Assembly (NCBI GenBank): GCA_020740775.1
Contig: JAHEWK010000040.1
Coordinates: 62,001 to 126,000, forward strand
Length of the DNA: 64,000 nt
Reading direction: 5' to 3'
From: Ilyonectria destructans
Lineage: Eukaryota > Ascomycota > Sordariomycetes > Hypocreales > Nectriaceae
The translations under genes and the position numbers were made by a program. The notes beneath the pieces are model-generated. The model did no database searches. It was given only the letters and a program-made list of their open reading frames with translations, and was not told the origin of the DNA. Shown here piece by piece: positions 19,161 through 30,075 of this stretch (positions are counted from its first letter, which is position 1; each line of letters opens with the position of its first letter).

Positions 19161-21128
19161 GTTGCTTGTGCAGGCTTTTCAATGTTGCAGGACGAAGTGG
19201 AAGAAGACGAAGGGTAGGGGACCTTCGACGAGCATCTCCTTCGCGCCAACCATGCCGCAGCTAAATGTGTCTGGAAAGATGAGTGCCCGGAGCACTGCAG
19301 CGCTGTCACCCGAAGTATGACCCGGGCTGGTGCTCACGGGCTGGCACGATGCGGGGTTCTCCGCAGCGTAACCCAAAAAGTCGGGGGCAACGAAAACCTA
19401 CAAAGTCAAGCCGCCGGGCCTGCAAAGGCGGGTCAGGGTAGCTTGGAACCGCGGCCGGGGTCGAGGACGCAGGGCTCGGGCGGGGGGAAGTACAAGAGAC
19501 ATGTCTGCATAAGATGAGTTGTAGGCACAACCCTTGTGAGGTACATGTACTGTCGACTAGGGTACATCTGCCCGTACCATGCGATGGAGTTCTATCTCTG
19601 GAACACAGGGTACCCGGTGGTTGATTGCTTTTGCTGATGCATGGAGAAAAGCGCATTGACGCGAACGCGATAGCTGACGGGGTAAAAGTGGATGAGGTCT
19701 GTGCGTCTGCCGGTGTTGGTGGTTGAGCTTTGTGCACTGTGCATCCGATAAACCTAAAAAGCACTTTAGTGCTGCCAGATCAAGTGGAATCTGTCACAAT
19801 ATTTTCCGCTAGTATTGCGGAACCATTCTGAGACCCGCCCACCTGAAGACGCCGGACCGTTTCCGGAACCACGATTGTGGGGAGGGGAACAAAAGAGTCA
19901 GTGCTGCTGCTGATGTAGACCTCTCTGCCCTCGAGCTTGCCTTGATTCATGCCTGTGAGGAGTTTGAAGGGGAGATTTTGCAGTAATCCGGTGGCATCTT
20001 ACTCAAGGAAGGGGGGGGCTTGGTTCTAGAGAGATGCACGTGAGTCTAGCCTACAGACCTAACAATTCAGAGGGACGGCGACGGTCTACGATCGGGCGGG
20101 TCTACGTTAAGAGGGGATGCACAAGTGCTGAATGAAAGGCTGTATGAGCCGACTCTGATCAACATCACGGTTGAGTTGGAGCCACGTCATCAGCCAGCAT
20201 CTTTCTGTCAAAGTGAGGCGAGTGGCGCATCACATACCACGGAGGAAGCAGCCAATCCGTCCTGTAGCTTTCTACTGTAACGTCGTTTTCCAACAAACAA
20301 GCATGTATTTTTGAGTACTGGTATGGTATCTAGGCAAGGGCTTGCCTTTTAGACTTATCATGACTTCATCAATGTGTAATCTTCCTGCCGCAAGCCGATT
20401 ACTCATATCGGGGTCTATGACGGCTTGGTTTGTCCAAGCTGCGGCTTGGGTCAAGGCATCATCACGGTGACATCATCGTTCCTCCACTGGTCAATTAAGC
20501 AGTAAATAAGTCGTTGAGCTGTGAGAAGTTGAAGAAAAAAAAAAGGAATTCACACCACACGATACGGTCATCGTAAGCTTCACCATCTCAACTCAGTTCT
20601 TCAGTCTTGGCATTGATTGATATAAGACAGGAAACATATCCCGACAAAAATTTTCAATTTTCGGCTTTCGCTAGCGCGACTATCGTGGGAAGGCGCCATG
20701 TATCACAGTCGAGAGCGGTTAAGGAGTTATTTAACCCGGACAGGCTCCCAATCAGGGCTCATACCGGCTCCGCTGCAACGATTCCTACCTGCCGTTGAAC
20801 AGTTCAACATAAAGCGAAATGGAGCCTCCGGATCTCCCGGATTCGTGTAGGTTCCTTCTCGCCGCCATGCATCGGCGAGTAGATAAGGGAGAAGTGGCTT
20901 GGATGAGGAACGCCAACGATTGATGCAAGGGTGAAGGCATTTCTTCATAATATAGAGTTGCATGCACCCTTGAAGTGGTCTAGACGCGAGTCGCTTTGTC
21001 CACCTGGTCTGAGCCCAATCCCGTCGAGACCGCCGTCGAGACCCGAGCGCTGTCTTTCTTCGAAACAATTGCAGATCAACACAAAACAGAGCCTAACCCA
21101 ATCACTTTACCCCGCAAGCCATCACACT
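19161..21128. other. Intergenic, relic-like, nothing firm
   Basis: Nearly 2 kb without a supported gene. It holds a G run near 20009-20018, an AT-rich stretch near 20520-20660, and a short minus-strand ORF (20272-20454) without family resemblance. Probably decayed sequence between host fragments. Confidence 0.35.
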
Positions 21129-21312
21129 CTGTCAGACAATTGGCTCCACAGGGATCATTGATGGCACCAGTGAATTGATGAGAATTATCTAAGGAGCAGG
21201 AACTCGATGACAACATGCACTGAGTCGTGCAGCTCTTTATACACAAATGAAAACATTGCCTGTTTAGGCAGTAGCAGCTGCCTACCAGGCAGCTGCTGTA
21301 GTGGGGCAGGGC
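21129..21312 (-). pseudogene. Helitron helicase 3' relic (copy 2)
   Basis: A minus-strand stretch nearly matching the 3' end of the relic at 8525-8840 (tail LLLPKQAMFSFVYKELHDSVH, boundary TGTCAGACAATTGG). Only the divergent C-terminal tail remains, without helicase motifs. Two copies sharing the same end support a real element terminus here. Confidence 0.7.
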
Positions 21313-21390
21313 TGATATGTGACAGGGTCTTATTACCCGTTGCGGCGGGACCAACCAAGGTACGCAAGGGTAAACAATTTTCCGGTGTAT

Positions 21391-21460
21391 TTCCATACGT
21401 ATGGAATACGGTCATCTCGTATGGAATACAGGTAATCCATATGGAACGTTCCATATGGAT
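21391..21460. repeat. Cluster of perfect palindromes
   Basis: Two perfect palindromes lie close together: TTCCATACGTATGGAA at 21391-21406, and a 26-bp one at 21435-21460 centred on AACGTT with CCATATGG arms. A further CCATACG word follows at 21470. The related CCATA(C/T)G words suggest a repeated dyad site or a transposon end. No protein is assigned. Confidence 0.6.
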
Positions 21461-21519
21461 TAACTTAATCCATACGCTTATGGATAGAAAGCCTGTCTGG
21501 CACCGATATAGTGCTCGGA

Positions 21520-23290
21520 AAAGCAGACTTCAGCTAGGATTTGAGCTTGCTGACCACGTCCTGGTGTTGGAGGGTGGCCCACAGGAGGAAAATGAAGGTA
21601 TTTGCTGTTGTTCCAGTGCCTCCGAACCTCAGAAGTTGGTTAGCTGGGAATTCGGCCAATTTCAAGACCCTCGCTTACATGCCGCTCATGCATTCCTCCG
21701 CAATTTCGGAGTCTGTGAGCGGTCGGTCGAGGTACCCGTCCTTTTCTCCGTAGAGAACGGAGCGGAAGAATGGTGTAACGACGGCATTCTGGCGGGATTT
21801 CCTGATGAGGTCGACTGAGTACTTGTGAAAGGCCTCTAGTGAGTTGATTCAACTAACTAGTCCCTATGCTGTTTTTCTTTCAAGATGAAGAAAGGAAAGA
21901 ATCTAAATACAAACTGGGTGCGTGAAGACGCGTTATATCTTCTTTAATATAGAAGATTCGAGAATCAACTCGATGGCGCTGTGGAGAAGAATTCGGGCTT
22001 GGCGGCAGAGCCGCCAGCCAAGTGGGCCTGACCCGTTACAGTACTGTCTATGTGTGAGATGCTTTTGATCCCAGATAGAGCCTGAGTCCCAAATTTACCT
22101 CTTTCCATGCCTTGACTTTGCGGAAGTTGTTCCCAAGACTTCCGGGCAGATATATACCAAACTGCTCCAGTTGTGGCCAAAATTCTTTCTGTAAAATTGT
22201 ATATTAGTACTCTCTGTTCACAAAACTCACCAATTTGCCGCTGGGAGCGCAAACCCAAGCCGGGGTGCCATTCGTATCATGCCATTGTACCTACGTACAT
22301 GAAGATGGGTCTCCACGCCCTGAAGTAGGACAGCACTCTATGCTCTCCTCCCGACTCCAAGGACTTGGGTCCTTCTCCGAACAGGAGAAGATCTGAGATC
22401 TATTAGTATTATGGCCAGTTCAGTGACTAAGCTAGCGCATGTTCTTCGTACAAACTATATCGAATGATAAGAGATGCATCCAGCTGTATATGTCGACTGG
22501 CTTCGTATCTGCCGCTTCTCTAGCGAATGTGTCGAGCAACGTTTGTATCTTGGTGGCAATTCCTTGCTCAACACCCAAAAGAGTACTCTGTGAGTAGCCG
22601 CGCGATAATAGTTTCCGCCGTTGATGATGCGCTTTCGGGTTTCTGAAGACGCAAATGTACATGGTAAGCTCTTCTTGCCGACAAAGGACCCTTGGAGGGC
22701 ATACCGGAAGCTGAAAAGATGCTCTTCTTCATACCCTCTCTTAGAGAACTGCACAGACATGGTTAATTAGCAGGAGCAGTATACGCGGGCGCTCGAGTAA
22801 GAAAAGACTCACATAGAACGATTCTTCTTTTTGGAAAGTCCCTGCCATATAAATCTCTCGGATTACCGATGGGTTGGCAAAAGAGAGCTCATTTGGGCCA
22901 ATCCTAACCACAGGACCTATCTCACCAATCAGCTGACCTCGTCTGTGTAGCTTAGTCGGCATGCTTTGTGTATAACTTACCATACTTTTCGTGAGCTTGG
23001 TGGATTTTCATGTACCTAAGGCCTTGAAAGTTTGCGCTTCACGTCCAGATCCTAGAAATTCGCGCCAGCGGAGGGCCAGGGAATTTTCGGAACGGATGGA
23101 AGCAAAGATTGTACACAATCGACTGCACAAGATACAAGCATAGGAGGCCAAAGGCTCCAAAGCCATATATGAGCAGCAAGGCCATTGTTCAGTAGTATGA
23201 GAAAAATAAGTATCGTTGCCGGGCTGAGTATGATGAATTGAGACTCGGGATGTTGGAACTGTGGAATAACATGTGCTTCCTGATACACGA
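21520..23290 (-). pseudogene. Cytochrome P450 remnant, interrupted by a solo LTR
   Basis: Reading from the right on the minus strand: a hydrophobic N-terminal anchor near 23100-23220; GPVVRIGPNELSF (near 22900); RRKLLSRGYSQSTLL (near 22600) with HLLSFDIV (near 22450); then, past the solo LTR, a segment with GEKDGYLDRPLTDSEIAEE. The I-helix GGTGTTANTFIFLLWATLQH follows (near 21600) after a likely intron near 21634-21686. All are typical of fungal microsomal P450s. The heme-binding Cys region is missing, the frame shifts several times and a solo LTR splits it, so it is not functional. The original substrate cannot be inferred. Confidence 0.75.
21824..22040 (-). repeat. Solo LTR of the chromovirus family
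   Basis: A 217-bp reverse-orientation copy of the LTR at 12972-13187, flanked by GTACT on both sides (21819-21823 and 22041-22045). It differs around the candidate R start (GAAAGAAAAAC for GAAAGTAAAC). Such solo LTRs arise by recombination between the two LTRs of a full element. Confidence 0.95.
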
Positions 23291-23878
23291 CTGAGACGAC
23301 GAGAGTTTACCAATCCAGCTACTTATGCTCATAAGGATAAGGCCTCGACAAGTCTTGAGTGTTCCATACTACGGAACAATTGCAACTCTCATTTGCTTCG
23401 GCACTTCTCCCCGCCAAGGTTTTCGACTTTCGGCATCTCTCCCCGCTCCCGATCTTATTCCGTTAAAGATTCTCCACTGCTACCGTATCTTGGACCGCTT
23501 TTTTCCACCAGCACGTCTCCCCGCTTACCCTACGGTTACATCGCGTGAATCACTCAGTTCCACGCTTTTGTAGGATGCGTCGTCGAACTGCATGCGGGGT
23601 CGCCTGGGACTAGCCTCGCTTCTACCTGCCGTCGCCCACTCAATCCCTCATGCCAAGGATGAATCAAAATCTTTGCAAATGACCGTGATCATTGTACCCC
23701 AAGCAACAAGGTTTTGCCACGTTCGAGAGTGGTAGTAGGCCAGCCCGTTTGGTACATACTGGGGAACTGCTAATATTTTGAAAACCCTGAGATAAGACCT
23801 TAAAACGCTGAGATCCCGCCTGGATGGCCATTTGATTGTTAGGTCGATCAATTCCTTGCCCACTCTTACACACCAGGC
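23291..23878. other. Intergenic
   Basis: Contains the promoter of the PaiB-like gene on its right side. The overlapping short ORFs on both strands have no recognisable homology. Confidence 0.35.
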
Positions 23879-24652
23879 ATGTACATCCGCGCAGTTCACG
23901 CAGAGGCGGATCTCCGCGTCCTCCGTCGTATTGTGCGCGACAACCCGCTTGGACTTTTTACGACGGCAATTTCGTCTCCTTCGTTCCCATTTCTACAATC
24001 TAGCCATATTCCTTTCGTCCTCGATGTGGAAGATGAAGGAAGCGAGACCGAGCTCGGACGGCTAAGGGGCCACCTAAGCCGACAGAACCCCCAGAGCAAG
24101 GCTATTATTGAGGAAATCAGCTCGCAGAAATCCGTCAGTTCCTCCACCAACGTGCTAGAGCATGACGTTTTAATCATATTCACCTCGCCTGCACACCACT
24201 ACGTTACCCCCAAGTTCTACACAGAGACAAAGCCGGCATCGGGAAAGGTAGTACCAACTTGGAACTACGCCGCCGTCCAGGTCTATGGCCGCGCGAAGGT
24301 CTTTATAGACCCGAAGTTGGCCGAAACATCCAATTTTCTCAAGCAACAAATCTGCGACCTCACTCATCACAGCGAGACAACAATAATGGGGTATAACGGT
24401 CAGGGTGACAAGCCACGGCCGTGGAAGGTCACTGATGCACCTGATAAATTTGTCGAATTGTTAAAGAAGGCAATTATTGGGGTTGAGATAGTTGTCCAGA
24501 AAATGGAGGGGAAATTCAAGATGAGTCAAGAGATGGGTAATGGGGATATTGATGGCGTCATTCAAGGGTTTCGGAGCTTGGGGACTGATACAGGGAGACA
24601 GATTGCAGATACTGTGCTGCAGCGGAGAGAAATTGAGGCTCGTAGCAAATGA
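23879..24652 (+). CDS. PaiB-like FMN-binding split-barrel protein
   Basis: A 257-aa single-exon gene starting at ATG 23879 (MYIRAVHAEADLRVLRRIV), the usual PaiB N-terminus. Family marks: LRGHLSRQNPQ (about 62-72), IIFTSPAHHYVTPKFY (about 98-113), KVVPTWNYAAVQVYG (about 121-135), and VEIVVQKMEGKFKMSQ near 207-222. The PaiB family (named after a Bacillus subtilis protease regulator) has an FMN-binding split barrel and is common in fungi, where its role is mostly unproven; a flavin-dependent or heme-related function is possible. Length is slightly above the bacterial norm (about 205-210). The frame is undamaged despite relics on both sides. Confidence 0.9.
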   Translation: MYIRAVHAEADLRVLRRIVRDNPLGLFTTAISSPSFPFLQSSHIPFVLDVEDEGSETELGRLRGHLSRQNPQSKAIIEEISSQKSVSSSTNVLEHDVLIIFTSPAHHYVTPKFYTETKPASGKVVPTWNYAAVQVYGRAKVFIDPKLAETSNFLKQQICDLTHHSETTIMGYNGQGDKPRPWKVTDAPDKFVELLKKAIIGVEIVVQKMEGKFKMSQEMGNGDIDGVIQGFRSLGTDTGRQIADTVLQRREIEARSK

Positions 24653-25511
24653 ATGGAATTTCAATTCAAGCTCCCCCAGGTCCCATCAGGTGATGATTTC
24701 TTTATGCCGTACAATATCTAGTCAGCAGGGCTGTGAAGCATAATTGTACGTGGATAAGGGGACAATGCAGTGGTCCAAACCCGCCCAGGTTCTAGCTCGT
24801 GAGTCATCCGCGCGCGGGATGCTCCGGGCATGCAAAGTCTCGAACATGACCACATTCCGTCATTTGCGAAGAGGAAAGTCAGGGATGATGTTTATTGAGT
24901 AAGTCCATTAGTAAACCCCGTGTTTTTCCCTACGATCGTCTACCATTCTCGTCTCCCACTGGCTTCAACGAAACTTCCTGTTGCTGATGCATGTCTTAGC
25001 CTCTCGGATTTGATTGCTAGTGACACCTACAGGTTTTTATTTTGGTGGAAACCTACGATGCACTAACCTTGTGTAGATGGGAAGGCAAGCAAGTCCGAGA
25101 AGGTCCACTTCCGAGAAGGTCCACTTCCGAGAAGGTCCACTTCCGAGAAGGTCCACTTCTAGCATGGAGCTACTTAACCGAACGCATCTTTCGGTTGCGA
25201 GTTGATCCCGACAAAGAAACCTTGGCGCTCTTTAATTGGCTAAAATAATCCGTCCTCTAAACTGATTCTATGCATCAGAGTTACATGTTCGCTAGGTAAA
25301 CATTAGTTAAATATTTCGCCTGTAACTTGATTTCTTGCTTCTGATATGCTTTTACTGTGATACAGACCGGCCCTTTCTAGCGTAGTTCCAAGTTGGAACC
25401 ACTTGCCAGCATAACCTAACGGCGGCTGGAAACCAAAGCGGCCTCAGTGCCAGATGAGACGCATACCTTTCTCTTGACTACAACGACATACATCCTTAAG
25501 CAGCTACTGAC
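24653..25511. other. Intergenic with a short tandem repeat
   Basis: No gene is supported. It contains a 16-bp unit CCGAGAAGGTCCACTT in four head-to-tail copies at 25095-25158. Confidence 0.5.
25095..25158. repeat. 16-bp tandem repeat, 4 copies
   Basis: Unit CCGAGAAGGTCCACTT starts at 25095, 25111, 25127 and 25143, with no mismatch. Confidence 0.95.
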
Positions 25512-25596
25512 ATGACCACCACTGACGAGATAGACGAGTTCGCCAACTGGGACAAGACAGGTGACGCTATCGGCAACGCCTTACACCAGGACAACA

Positions 25597-25770
25597 CAGG
25601 GTTGGAAATCGATCGAGCGATCGATTTGATCGATTCGATTAATCGATTCGATTTCGATTTCGATCGTATCGATCGGACCTGTCAATCGATCGATATCGGT
25701 CGATTAGAACCACCGCTCGATCGATATCGTATCGATCCAGCCCTCAATCGATCGATTTGATCGTCGATCG
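25597..25770. repeat. Left subterminal ATCGATCGAT array of hAT 2
   Basis: Many overlapping ATCGATCGAT and CGATTTGATCG words in both orientations start at the left terminal repeat. A mirror array occupies 28855-29023. In hAT elements such subterminal repeats bind the transposase. Confidence 0.85.
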
Positions 25771-26147
25771 CCACATACATTGAAAGTGTCCCGGGTAGGT
25801 TGCGTAGGGCAGTTCATACGCGGCGGTTCCATCGCTGGACGCGTCTGCAAAAACACCCTTGTAAGCCACAAAGCAGCCACAACGGAACGTGCGGAACGGG
25901 ATATGACTCAAAGGAAAGGGGCTGGGCAGTCAATTTGAGGGGGCAGAGGATTCTCTACTGTACCTTATCCTGCACCATGGTCTCCTTTTCTCTCCGCGCT
26001 TACAGGTCCGCCAAGGTATGGTCAACGGACTCTGACCGTTCGCAAACACAATCAACTTTGCCCGACGAGACTTCATAGATTCGACCCTTACTGGCCTCGC
26101 AACCTGGGATTTGACCTCTGGGCTGTTTGTGGGCATTTCCAATCGCC

Positions 26148-28853
26148 ATGGACTCGTTTGATGACGAGATCGATGATATCTCCTCAACGCTGCCGCCTTC
26201 TGAGCCGTCAACCAGTTCAGCCTCAACGAACTATACACCCAGCAGGTTTCCGGATTATAACACTTGGACGACTGATAAATTCGAGCGGTTCCCTGGATTC
26301 ACGATATGTCACGGCTCTTCTCGAGAGCGGACATGGTGGTGGCAATTCGGATTCAGAATGAAGGACAACAGGTCTCAGCCGCACAAGATCGTATGGATTT
26401 GCGAGAGGTGTTTCCTTCGTAACAGGCTGAGGACTACACTTTACGTCTTTATCGCTTCAACTGCCGGGAGCATTGTCCGACATCTGAGAAAGGAGCACAA
26501 GGTCGTGGTTTGTGCCATCCCTCCGTGCCGTCTCTCCACGTCGTTCGATTATGCCTGCTAACTAGTCAGCCACCCTCTAGACAACGTGCAGGACCAGCTC
26601 CCAGGAGTGAAGGTTCAGACCGAAACATACTTGATATGCTTCACGCCGACCCAACAAACCCTCGAGATCAAACCCTTCTCGACAATCCGAAGATGAATCA
26701 ACTGCCGCTGCTCGACTGGCTTACATACCATAACCTCCCCTTCAATCTCGTAAACTCTGAGCGCTTCAAACGAGTCCTTCTCTACAACAACCCGTCTCTT
26801 CAGGAAGGGCAGATACCAACCGGCAAGACGCTTGTGAATCTGCTAACAAACGAATACAACAGAGCTCTTGGTCCAATTCAAATGCTGCTTCACAGAGCGA
26901 GAAGCATGATTCATTTTACTTTCGACGGCTGGACTTCCCGACAAAACATATCATTCCTTGGTATCAACGCCCACTTTATCGACCGAGATTGGAAACAATG
27001 GAGAATCCTTTTGGCTTTGCCAGCTCTCAGGAAGCGTCATACTGGGGCAGCACTTGCAGATGAAGTTGCAGATACAATATGCGCGTTTGGTCTTCAAGAG
27101 AGGTACAGACCCATAGTCAACACGTCTTGGGTCAGCAAACTGACAATGTTAACTGTTATTCGGGTTCAGAATCGGATACTACACGCTTGACAACGCTACG
27201 AATAATGATACGGCTATAGAAGCACTTGCCGCTGAGTTCGATTTCGACAAGGATGAGCGTCGCATTCGCTGTGCCCCTCATTTTCTGAACCTGGTAGTCA
27301 GGGCTATGATGTATGGCAGCAAAAGAGACAATTTTGTTGAGCTGCTTGCGCATTGGGGCGACAAGGACTTTATGACTGAAGAAGACGAGCAGCGCGAGTT
27401 GTCCGACGCCATCAATGAACTGAGGACGGACGACGACTTTGGCACGCCGAACGTGGAAGAAGACTTGGAGTTTGAGACAGCCCCAGAAGAGAGCCAAGAT
27501 GAGTGCCAAGTCCCTGAGATCATCAACGCCGAGAAGGTGGACAAGTACCGCAAGTTTGGGCCATTTGGCAAGCTACACAATATTGGCATTGCTCTTCGAA
27601 CGAGCAGTCAACTTCTAGAGGGCTTTTGTGAAGCTCAACGGCAAACCGCCCCGACCGAACCTGTCCTTGCGTGGGTTCAAAACGTCTGCACACGCTGGCA
27701 ATCCGATGAGGCAATGGCCTCGCGCGCTCTGCTGAAACGTTCGGCCTTAAACAGGATGATTTCCATCATCGAGGAACGATGGGTCAGCCAAGGTGGCAAA
27801 GAACAAGACAGACCAGCGATATTGAAAGAAAAACTCTCTCTTGAGGAATGGAAGGTTGTTGCTGCGCTTCAGAAAATCCTTCAACCATTCAAGGTCGCGT
27901 CAAAGCAACTCCAGGGCGAGGGTATTGCTGGCAAACGCTCAACTTCAGGAAGGTTCGATGAGTACTTCCAGGTGGTGGAGATGCTTCTTGACCATCTCGA
28001 GCTGGCCGTCCAAGGGGTGATAATCGAAGAGAACGACGACCATATCATGGAAGAGGTTCACCTATTCGATGACATGGATGCGAAGACCCGTCGGCTGTTG
28101 AAGATTTACATCAAGCTCGGATGGAAGAAGCTGAACGACTACTACGGCAAGCTGACCTCTACCGCCTACGTAGCGGCAGTTGTATTCCACCCGTGTAAGA
28201 AATGGCGAACTCTAGAGCAACTTTGGAACCAGCTGCCGTCTCGTCAGACGTCAGAATGGAGGAAGACTTATGAGAGAAGCTTAAGAAGAGTCAGGGAAGA
28301 GAAGTACAAGAACATGGCTCATGAAGTAGCCTGTAATGCCGCTTCAGCAGCTGGGACTAGTAATGGCTTGGACTATATTGAGCGCCGACTGGCATTCAGT
28401 CGGTCATTGACTCGTCCTGACTCTCAAGGACTACAGAGTAAAGGACCAAAGCAGTCAGCCGCGTTGCCAGCACAGGACGAGCTTGATCAGTATCTATCAG
28501 AGCCACCGGTGGACAACACTGCATACAAAGCTGACCCAATTGCTTGGTGGAGGGACGTCGGCGTTGTGCGTTTTCCTCGGTTGTCTTATATGGCTGTTGA
28601 CTTTCTTACTATCGCGTCGTCTTCAGCAGAAACGGAGAGAGATTTCAGCAGTTGCGGGAGGATGGTAACACCACTCAGATCTCGCCTGCGACGCCATATT
28701 GTGGCCATGGCTCAGTGCCTTCGTTCCTGGAGTAAAGCTGGCATATATCAGCCAGCCCTTCCTCTTAGTCTCCTTGAAGGGGACAATTGGAGACAAGTAC
28801 TTCAATTGGTGGGCAGGATCACCGTAGATAGGGATAATGAGGACCAGCATTGA
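26148..28853 (+). CDS. hAT transposase, intact (2 introns)
   Basis: ATG 26148 sits in a good CGCCATGG context. Exons 26148-26501, 26570-27102 and 27170-28853 give 856 aa; the introns (68 and 67 nt) have GT/AG ends, a CTAAC before the first acceptor, and preserve frame. Domains: a BED-type zinc finger (CERC ... HLRKEH, about 85-118); catalytic core with [14 protein letters not shown] (about 235) and [12 protein letters not shown] (about 300); a helical insertion; and the C-terminal dimerisation domain ([20 protein letters not shown], about 780-800). It excises and reinserts the element, making 8-bp duplications. No stops or shifts were seen, unlike the two other hAT transposases with disrupted frames nearby. 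Confidence 0.9.
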
Positions 28854-29141
28854 TCGATTTGATCGATTCGATCGACGATCGAATCGATTTCAATTAGTGA
28901 TCGATCGATATCGATCGACTGAGAGGGCCGCTCGATCGATATCGATCGATTGAAGGTGACGATCGATATAAATCGATCGATCAGGCCTCGGAAATCGATC
29001 GATACGATCGATTTCCAACTCTGGGACAACACCTGGGCTGGCTTGGCAACTAGCCCTGACCACGACAGCATTGACGTTGTCGGGGTGCAGGCGGAGTTAC
29101 CGAAGCTCGCCACCAGGCCCCGAGCCGTCGGGGGTTGTGTT

Positions 29142-29508
29142 CTACCGGATGGGATGGATGCTCGTGCTCTCCGGCGTGCACTCGTCGCTCGACAGATGGT
29201 GCTCGCCGCAGTCGACAATGCGGAGGCCAGCGAGGACACGCTTGCCGTCGATGAACGCTTGGGGGTTATCCCACATGCTGGTCCGGTCGTGAGGAAGGCC
29301 GCAGGTCAGGTACTTCCAGGTGTCGCCGTTCGGGAACGTTGTGTCGTCTGCCTTGACCAAGATAAGCTGCGACCCCGAGTAGACGCTCGCGGGATGGGGT
29401 ACGGCGGGTGCGCCGATGAAGTTGACCTCTCTGTAGAATTTCTGTAGAAGAAGAGTTAATAAGATAAACCTTCCCAGCACTTACATTGCCTAACCAAAAC
29501 CTAGACAT
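29142..29508 (-). CDS. Small hypothetical protein beside hAT 2
   Basis: ATG 29508, exon 29508-29485, intron 29442-29484 (GTAAGT...CTACAG, 43 nt), exon 29441-29142; 107 aa. Composition looks coding (FYREVNFIGAPAVPHPAS, then ILVKADDTTFPNGDTW). No family is recognised. It could be the 5' part of a longer gene cut by hAT 2, since the opposite strand also stays open across the excised hAT site (25512-25596 joined to 29032), so the host reading frame at this site is ambiguous. Confidence 0.35.
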
Positions 29509-30075
29509 CCCAAACTCAAGTAAATCCCCGGTCCATTCTCTTAATCCATTATCTAATCAAAATTTTACAGAGCTCATACAGAGAATAGAAATGAAACATC
29601 TGCAGAAGTTATACTGTAAGGCGTTGTGTGAATTATAGGTCCGTGACACAGTTAAATTTGAGACCCCCTAAAAGTAAGTGCGGCTTCTGTCAGATACGTC
29701 AGAGGCGAAAGTTGCCACCTATTGCCACGAGGCTTAGCAATCAGCTTCTAGCTGATTCTATATAGAAGAGAAAGGGTATATAAAGCTTGCTCTGAAACCT
29801 CAAGACATGGGAGCAGGGGACACAACACACAATTTTTCACCCTAATATTTGACAGCTTCCCCACCAGTGCGATATCTTGTTATTTCGGTCAAATATCTGA
29901 GTGCCAAGGCTTGGTTCATATTCAGGTTATCTACACCCAAAACTGGTGCGTACCCCCAAAACGTTAATCCTCGTCATATATAGTTGACCGTGGCACTCGT
30001 CGAAATTCGATTCCCACATACATGTATCATACAGTCCGCGCATTGACACCCACAATAGAGACACTTCAAAGCAGA
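29509..30075. other. Intergenic, AT-rich
   Basis: About 570 bases with no supported gene. A TATATAAAG word lies at 29777. The right part is upstream of the oxidoreductase pseudogene. Confidence 0.35.

Larger units (their letters stand above)
25597..29023 (+). mobile_element. hAT element 2, complete, probably autonomous
   Basis: A 3427-bp element with terminal inverted repeats CAGGGTTGGAAATCGATCG (left) and CAGAGTTGGAAATCGATCG (right, reverse complement), matching the hAT CAGRG rule. A perfect 8-bp target duplication GGACAACA sits at 25589-25596 and 29024-29031. Dense ATCGATCGAT words fill about 160 bp inside each end, presumably transposase binding sites. The single gene inside is intact after removal of two introns. 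Everything needed for movement appears present, so recent activity is likely. Confidence 0.95.

Noticed and set aside
29032..29447. Plus-strand frame that remains open when hAT 2 is removed (25512-25596 joined to 29032 onward)
   Set aside because: It is in frame, but its composition looks like the antisense of the minus-strand ORF at 29142-29508; not firm enough to call a disrupted gene.
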